Shown here piece after piece: positions 61,006 to 64,000 of a stretch of DNA of 64,000 nt (positions are counted from its first letter, which is position 1; each line of letters begins with the position of its first letter). Below the pieces are notes generated by a model. It worked only from the letters and a program-made list of their open reading frames with translations. It was not told the DNA's origin and made no database searches. The DNA is taken from positions 124,001 through 188,000 of the forward strand of contig CAWFMO010000001.1 in the NCBI GenBank assembly GCA_963817065.1. The letters run 5' to 3'. Source of the DNA: CAWFMO01 sp963817065. GTDB lineage: Bacteria; Actinomycetota; Thermoleophilia; Solirubrobacterales; 70-9. A program made the translations under genes and the position numbers.

Positions 61006-62724
61006 CTAGCGCGAGACCTTCTCCTTGGCGCGGTCGAGCAGACTGCGGGTCGCGACCGAGCGCTTGCGCTCGAAGAACACGGGCGGCTTGTTGACCGCGC
61101 GCATGACCTCCATCAGGATCGCGCCGACGACCAGCCCGCCGAGCCCGATGATCAACGGCGGCCCGACCCCGAACCACGAGTCGCCCGACTCGGAGTTGGC
61201 GGGGTCGGAGAGGTCGATCGAGCTCTTGACGAACGCCCAGGCGAGCACGGCGCCGCCGATGATCCCGGACAGCCAGACGAAGACGACGTCCCTGCGGTCC
61301 TTGGCGCGAACGAAGGCCGCGCCGATCCCGGCGACCATGCCGATCGTTCCGACCCAGGCCATGACCAGCGCGACGAAGTTGACGAACGACGCGTTGTCGA
61401 AGAACCCGGTCCAGGCGTTGGTCTCGTCGCTCAGCACGTCTCCGAGGAAGACGCCGGCGCCCGCCAGCGCCAGGCCGCCGATCGCGAGACCCGTGATCCG
61501 CAGCCCGTCGTTCTTACCGAACAACATCTCGCGGTAGTAGATCGCCGCCGTGAACCCGGTCGCCCCATAGTAGAAGGCGATCATCAGGCCGAGCGCGGCG
61601 ATCGAATCGAAGAGGATGTTCTCCGAGATCACCGTCAGGCCCACGTACCAGACGATCGAGCCGATCCCGAACGCCCAGGTCGCGATGCCGGGCGTCTGGT
61701 GCTCCTTGTTGACGCGGCCGAACATCTCCGGGATCGCCAGCGATCGGGCCATCGAGAGCGCGGTACGGGTCGAGGGCAGGATCGTCGTCTGGGTCGACGC
61801 CGAGGCGGAAGTGAGCACGGCGATGATCAGGATCTTGTCCCAGGGATTGGAGAAGACGTCGGTGCCGAGCGCGCTGAGGACGTCGTCGGAGTTCTCGCCC
61901 AGGTATTCGACGCCGTGGATCGACTGCGCGGCGATCGCGACGATGACGTAGATGATCACGAGGATGATCGTCGCCGTGATCGCCGCCTTGCCGGGGGTCT
62001 CGTCGGAGTTCTCGGATTCCTCGTTCACCGCGACGGTCGAGTCCCACCCCCAATAGATGAATATCCCGAGGATCAACCCCGCAGCGAGTGCGCCGGCGCT
62101 GTCGATCGCGAACGGGTTGAGCCAGTCCATCGACGGATCGACGGAGTCGTCGAAATCGCCGCCGTAGACCTTGACCAGGGCGACGAGCGCGAACGCCGCG
62201 AGCGTCACGACCTCGGCCGTGAGCAGCCCGAACTGGATCCGCGCCGAGAGCTCAATCCCGATGTAACAGATCAGGGTCATGACGAGGATCCAGATCACGC
62301 CAACGAACGTGACCCAGAAGGTCGAGTCGGCGAGCGACTCGGCGTCGAAGAGCAGGAAGGTGTAGAGCCCGGCGATCTGGGCGAGGTTCGCCATCACGAT
62401 CAGGCACGCGAGCAGCGTCGCCCAGCCGGCCATCCACCCGGCCCGCGGACCGACCGCCTTCGAGACCCAGGTGAACGAGGTTCCGCAGTCGGGATCGTCG
62501 CGGTTGAGGTAGTAGTACGACGACGCGATCAGCAGCATCGGCAGGAACGCGAGCCAGAGGATCGCCGGCGACTGGAAGCCGACCGAGAGCGCGACGAAGC
62601 CGAGCACCGCCGCGAGCGAGTAGCCGGGCGCGGTCGATGCGACGCCGATCACCACGTTCGAGACGAAGCCGATCGCGTTCGACTTCAACCCCTTGTCGCC
62701 GCCGCTTGCCTTACCCAATGCCAT
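61006..62724 (-). CDS. APC-superfamily amino acid/polyamine permease
   Basis: A 572-residue protein with about 12-14 transmembrane helices. The first helix has the substrate-binding breaks STAPGYSLAAVLGF, and YLNRDDPDCGTSFTWVSKAV is typical of the amino acid-polyamine-organocation family. A cytosolic tail (ERKRSVATRSLLDRAKEKVS) ends it. Position at the head of the potABCD operon suggests uptake or exchange of a polyamine or related amino acid. AGGAGACC precedes the ATG. Confidence 0.87.
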   Translation of the reverse strand: MALGKASGGDKGLKSNAIGFVSNVVIGVASTAPGYSLAAVLGFVALSVGFQSPAILWLAFLPMLLIASSYYYLNRDDPDCGTSFTWVSKAVGPRAGWMAGWATLLACLIVMANLAQIAGLYTFLLFDAESLADSTFWVTFVGVIWILVMTLICYIGIELSARIQFGLLTAEVVTLAAFALVALVKVYGGDFDDSVDPSMDWLNPFAIDSAGALAAGLILGIFIYWGWDSTVAVNEESENSDETPGKAAITATIILVIIYVIVAIAAQSIHGVEYLGENSDDVLSALGTDVFSNPWDKILIIAVLTSASASTQTTILPSTRTALSMARSLAIPEMFGRVNKEHQTPGIATWAFGIGSIVWYVGLTVISENILFDSIAALGLMIAFYYGATGFTAAIYYREMLFGKNDGLRITGLAIGGLALAGAGVFLGDVLSDETNAWTGFFDNASFVNFVALVMAWVGTIGMVAGIGAAFVRAKDRRDVVFVWLSGIIGGAVLAWAFVKSSIDLSDPANSESGDSWFGVGPPLIIGLGGLVVGAILMEVMRAVNKPPVFFERKRSVATRSLLDRAKEKVSR

Positions 62725-62818
62725 CCCGGTCTCCTCTCGCAGTGGTCTGGTCAGCGGACCTTATATATGTTGGAGGCGAAGCCGGGCGGTCTCGCTCGAC
62801 TAAACGTCCACCGCCGGA

Positions 62819-62839
62819 GCACCGATGGTTCTATGGTGC
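62819..62839. promoter_or_regulatory. Inverted repeat in the divergent polyamine promoter region
   Basis: GCACC (62819-62823) and GGTGC (62835-62839) form a short inverted repeat with an 11-base spacer, in the 148-base gap between the APC permease operon and the aminotransferase gene. An A/T box (TTATATAT, 62761-62768) nearby could be a -10 region. A local regulator of polyamine catabolism is plausible, but no regulator gene is in the window. Confidence 0.3.
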
Positions 62840-62872
62840 GAAGCGAACCGGCGTCGAAGGAGGAGGACACGG

Positions 62873-64000
62873 ATGGCCACCAGCACGACCACCCCGACCG
62901 ATCATGTGTCAGGGACGGACCTCCAGGAGCTCGCGAAGAAGCACCTCTGGATGCATTTCACGCGCATGGGGTCGTTCGACGCCGACCACGAGGTGCCGAT
63001 CATTACCCGCGGCGAGGGCTGCTACGTCTGGGACGAGCACGGCAACCGCAAGCTCGACGGGCTCTCGGGGCTCTTCTGCGTCAACGCCGGCCACGGCCGC
63101 GAGGAGCTCGGCGAAGCGGCGGCCGCCCAGGTCCGCGAGCTCGACTTCTACGTCAACTGGAGCTACGCCCACCCGCGCGCGATCGAGCTCGCGACGCGGA
63201 TCGCCTCGCTGGCCCCCGGAGACCTGAACCGGGTTTTCTTCACCTCGGGCGGCTCGGAGGCGGTCGAGTCGGCGATCAAGCTCGCCCGCAACTACCACCG
63301 CGAGCGCGGCAAGGGCCAGAAGGTCAAGCTGATCGCGCGCGAGATCGCCTACCACGGGACCACGCTCGGGGCGCTCTCGGCGACCGGGATCCCGGCGCTG
63401 CGCGCCCAGTTCGAGCCCCTGGCGCCGGGCGGCTGCCACGTGCCGAACACCCTCAGCTACCGCTGGCCTGACGACCGCGACCCGCTCTGGGCCGCCGAGC
63501 AGATCGAGCACCGGATCGAGTTCGAGGGGCCCGACACCGTCGCCGCGGTGATCCTCGAGCCGCTCCAGAACGCCGGCGGCTGCATCCCGCCCCAGGAGGG
63601 CTACTTCCAGCGCGTGCGCGAGATCTGCGACAAGCACGACGTCCTGCTGATCTCCGACGAGGTGATCTGCGCCTGGGGCCGCCTCGGCCATTACTTCGGC
63701 TGCCAGCGCTACGGCTACCAGCCCGACATCGTCACCGTCGCCAAGGCGCTGACCTCGGCCTACGCGCCGATGGGCGCGATGATCGCCTCGGAGAAGGTCT
63801 ACGAGCCGTTCAGCTCGGGCGAGTCGATGTTCGCCCACGGATACACGTTCGCCGGCCACCCGGTCGCGGCGGCGATCGCGATGGCCAACCTCGACGTCTT
63901 CGAGCGCGAGGACCTCTGCGGCCACGTGCTGGAGAAGGAGGGCGAGTTCCGGGCGGCGCTCGAGACCCTGCACGACCTGCCGATCGTCGGCGACATTCGC
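62873..64000 (+). CDS. Class III PLP aminotransferase (putrescine/diamine type likely), truncated at window end
   Basis: ATG at 62873, behind AAGGAGG, opens 376 codons that run off the right edge. The fold-type I class III signatures are clear: RGEGCYVWDEHGNRKLDGLS, FTSGGSEAVESAIKLARNYH, LISDEVICAWGRLG and the PLP Lys in TVAKALTSAYAPMGAM. Its position opposite a polyamine importer and aldehyde dehydrogenase suggests it transaminates putrescine or another diamine to an aminoaldehyde. A beta-alanine or omega-amino acid transaminase is the alternative. Confidence 0.88.
   Translation, partial: MATSTTTPTDHVSGTDLQELAKKHLWMHFTRMGSFDADHEVPIITRGEGCYVWDEHGNRKLDGLSGLFCVNAGHGREELGEAAAAQVRELDFYVNWSYAHPRAIELATRIASLAPGDLNRVFFTSGGSEAVESAIKLARNYHRERGKGQKVKLIAREIAYHGTTLGALSATGIPALRAQFEPLAPGGCHVPNTLSYRWPDDRDPLWAAEQIEHRIEFEGPDTVAAVILEPLQNAGGCIPPQEGYFQRVREICDKHDVLLISDEVICAWGRLGHYFGCQRYGYQPDIVTVAKALTSAYAPMGAMIASEKVYEPFSSGESMFAHGYTFAGHPVAAAIAMANLDVFEREDLCGHVLEKEGEFRAALETLHDLPIVGDIR

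Noticed and set aside
60754..62870. Long plus-strand frame opposite potA and the APC permease
   Set aside because: Repetitive Asp/Arg/Glu shadow of GC-rich coding sequence; both minus-strand genes have complete family motifs.

Overview
The window is a GC-rich (roughly 70% by eye) bacterial chromosome segment with dense, mostly ungapped genes, many ATGA/GTGA stop-start overlaps and frequent GTG starts. The gene order dnaK-grpE-dnaJ-hspR, a six-gene mce operon, inositol-phosphate synthase next to a CDP-alcohol phosphatidyltransferase, and F420-type luciferase-like and MmpL genes point to Actinobacteria. The overall flavour (mce operon, DUF5995, basic-tailed secreted proteins) fits the class Thermoleophilia (Solirubrobacterales-like), but that assignment is inference. 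No rRNA, CRISPR array, insertion sequence or phage gene was seen. It reads as ordinary chromosome with three tRNA genes (Glu, Val, Asp).

Layout. 1-1119: start of a secreted protein leaving the left edge, and a class A beta-lactamase-fold serine hydrolase. 1123-9516 (minus): six MCE-domain proteins (mceA to mceF) without YrbE permeases or an ATPase, immediately downstream of the heat-shock operon dnaK-grpE-dnaJ-hspR (9642-13743). 13941-15917: cytochrome c, an endonuclease III-like enzyme and a haloalkane-dehalogenase-like hydrolase. 15962-24831: an inositol-lipid block with two PAP2 paralogues flanking a polytopic membrane protein, a PIP-synthase-like phosphatidyltransferase, inositol-3-phosphate synthase, a secreted DUF4394/Calx-beta protein, and a PimA-like glycosyltransferase fused to a PHP phosphoesterase. 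24831-37345: uracil-DNA glycosylase-like protein, GH5 endoglycoceramidase-like enzyme, luciferase-like oxidoreductase, TrmA/RlmD methyltransferase, argF, tRNA-Glu, lgt, an SDR protein and a MarR regulator. 37444-44932: MmpL transporter, short FtsH, tRNA-Val, small paralogous proteins, FAH-family hydrolase, cold-shock protein, tRNA-Asp. 44990-53866: a membrane protein, two peptidase E-like proteins, methyltransferase, ferritin, enolase-superfamily protein, flavodoxin-like reductase and a tandem pair of secreted proteins of unknown family. 53914-64000: a polyamine block with decarboxylase, aldehyde dehydrogenase, complete PotABCD-type ABC importer, APC permease and, divergently, a class III aminotransferase leaving the right edge.

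The most unusual signal is a 60-nt cassette found three times (3786-3845, 6675-6734, 19144-19203) exactly between co-directional genes. Each copy is a 19-codon micro-ORF beginning (M/V)RPHRV whose start overlaps the upstream stop and whose TGA overlaps the downstream ATG. Just after the upstream stop each can form the same small hairpin (GACCC-CACC-GGGTC). In the mce operon it splits the six genes into AB, CD and EF pairs. Other non-coding signals are a 169-nt inverted-repeat element filling the ferritin/enolase-family gap, a helix that can bury the cspA ribosome-binding site, a near-palindrome and leader ORF before mceA, and a large hairpin upstream of the dnaK promoter. Two genes (inositol-phosphate synthase at 21098 and the phasin-like gene near 30850-30980) look frameshifted relative to their expected reading frame.
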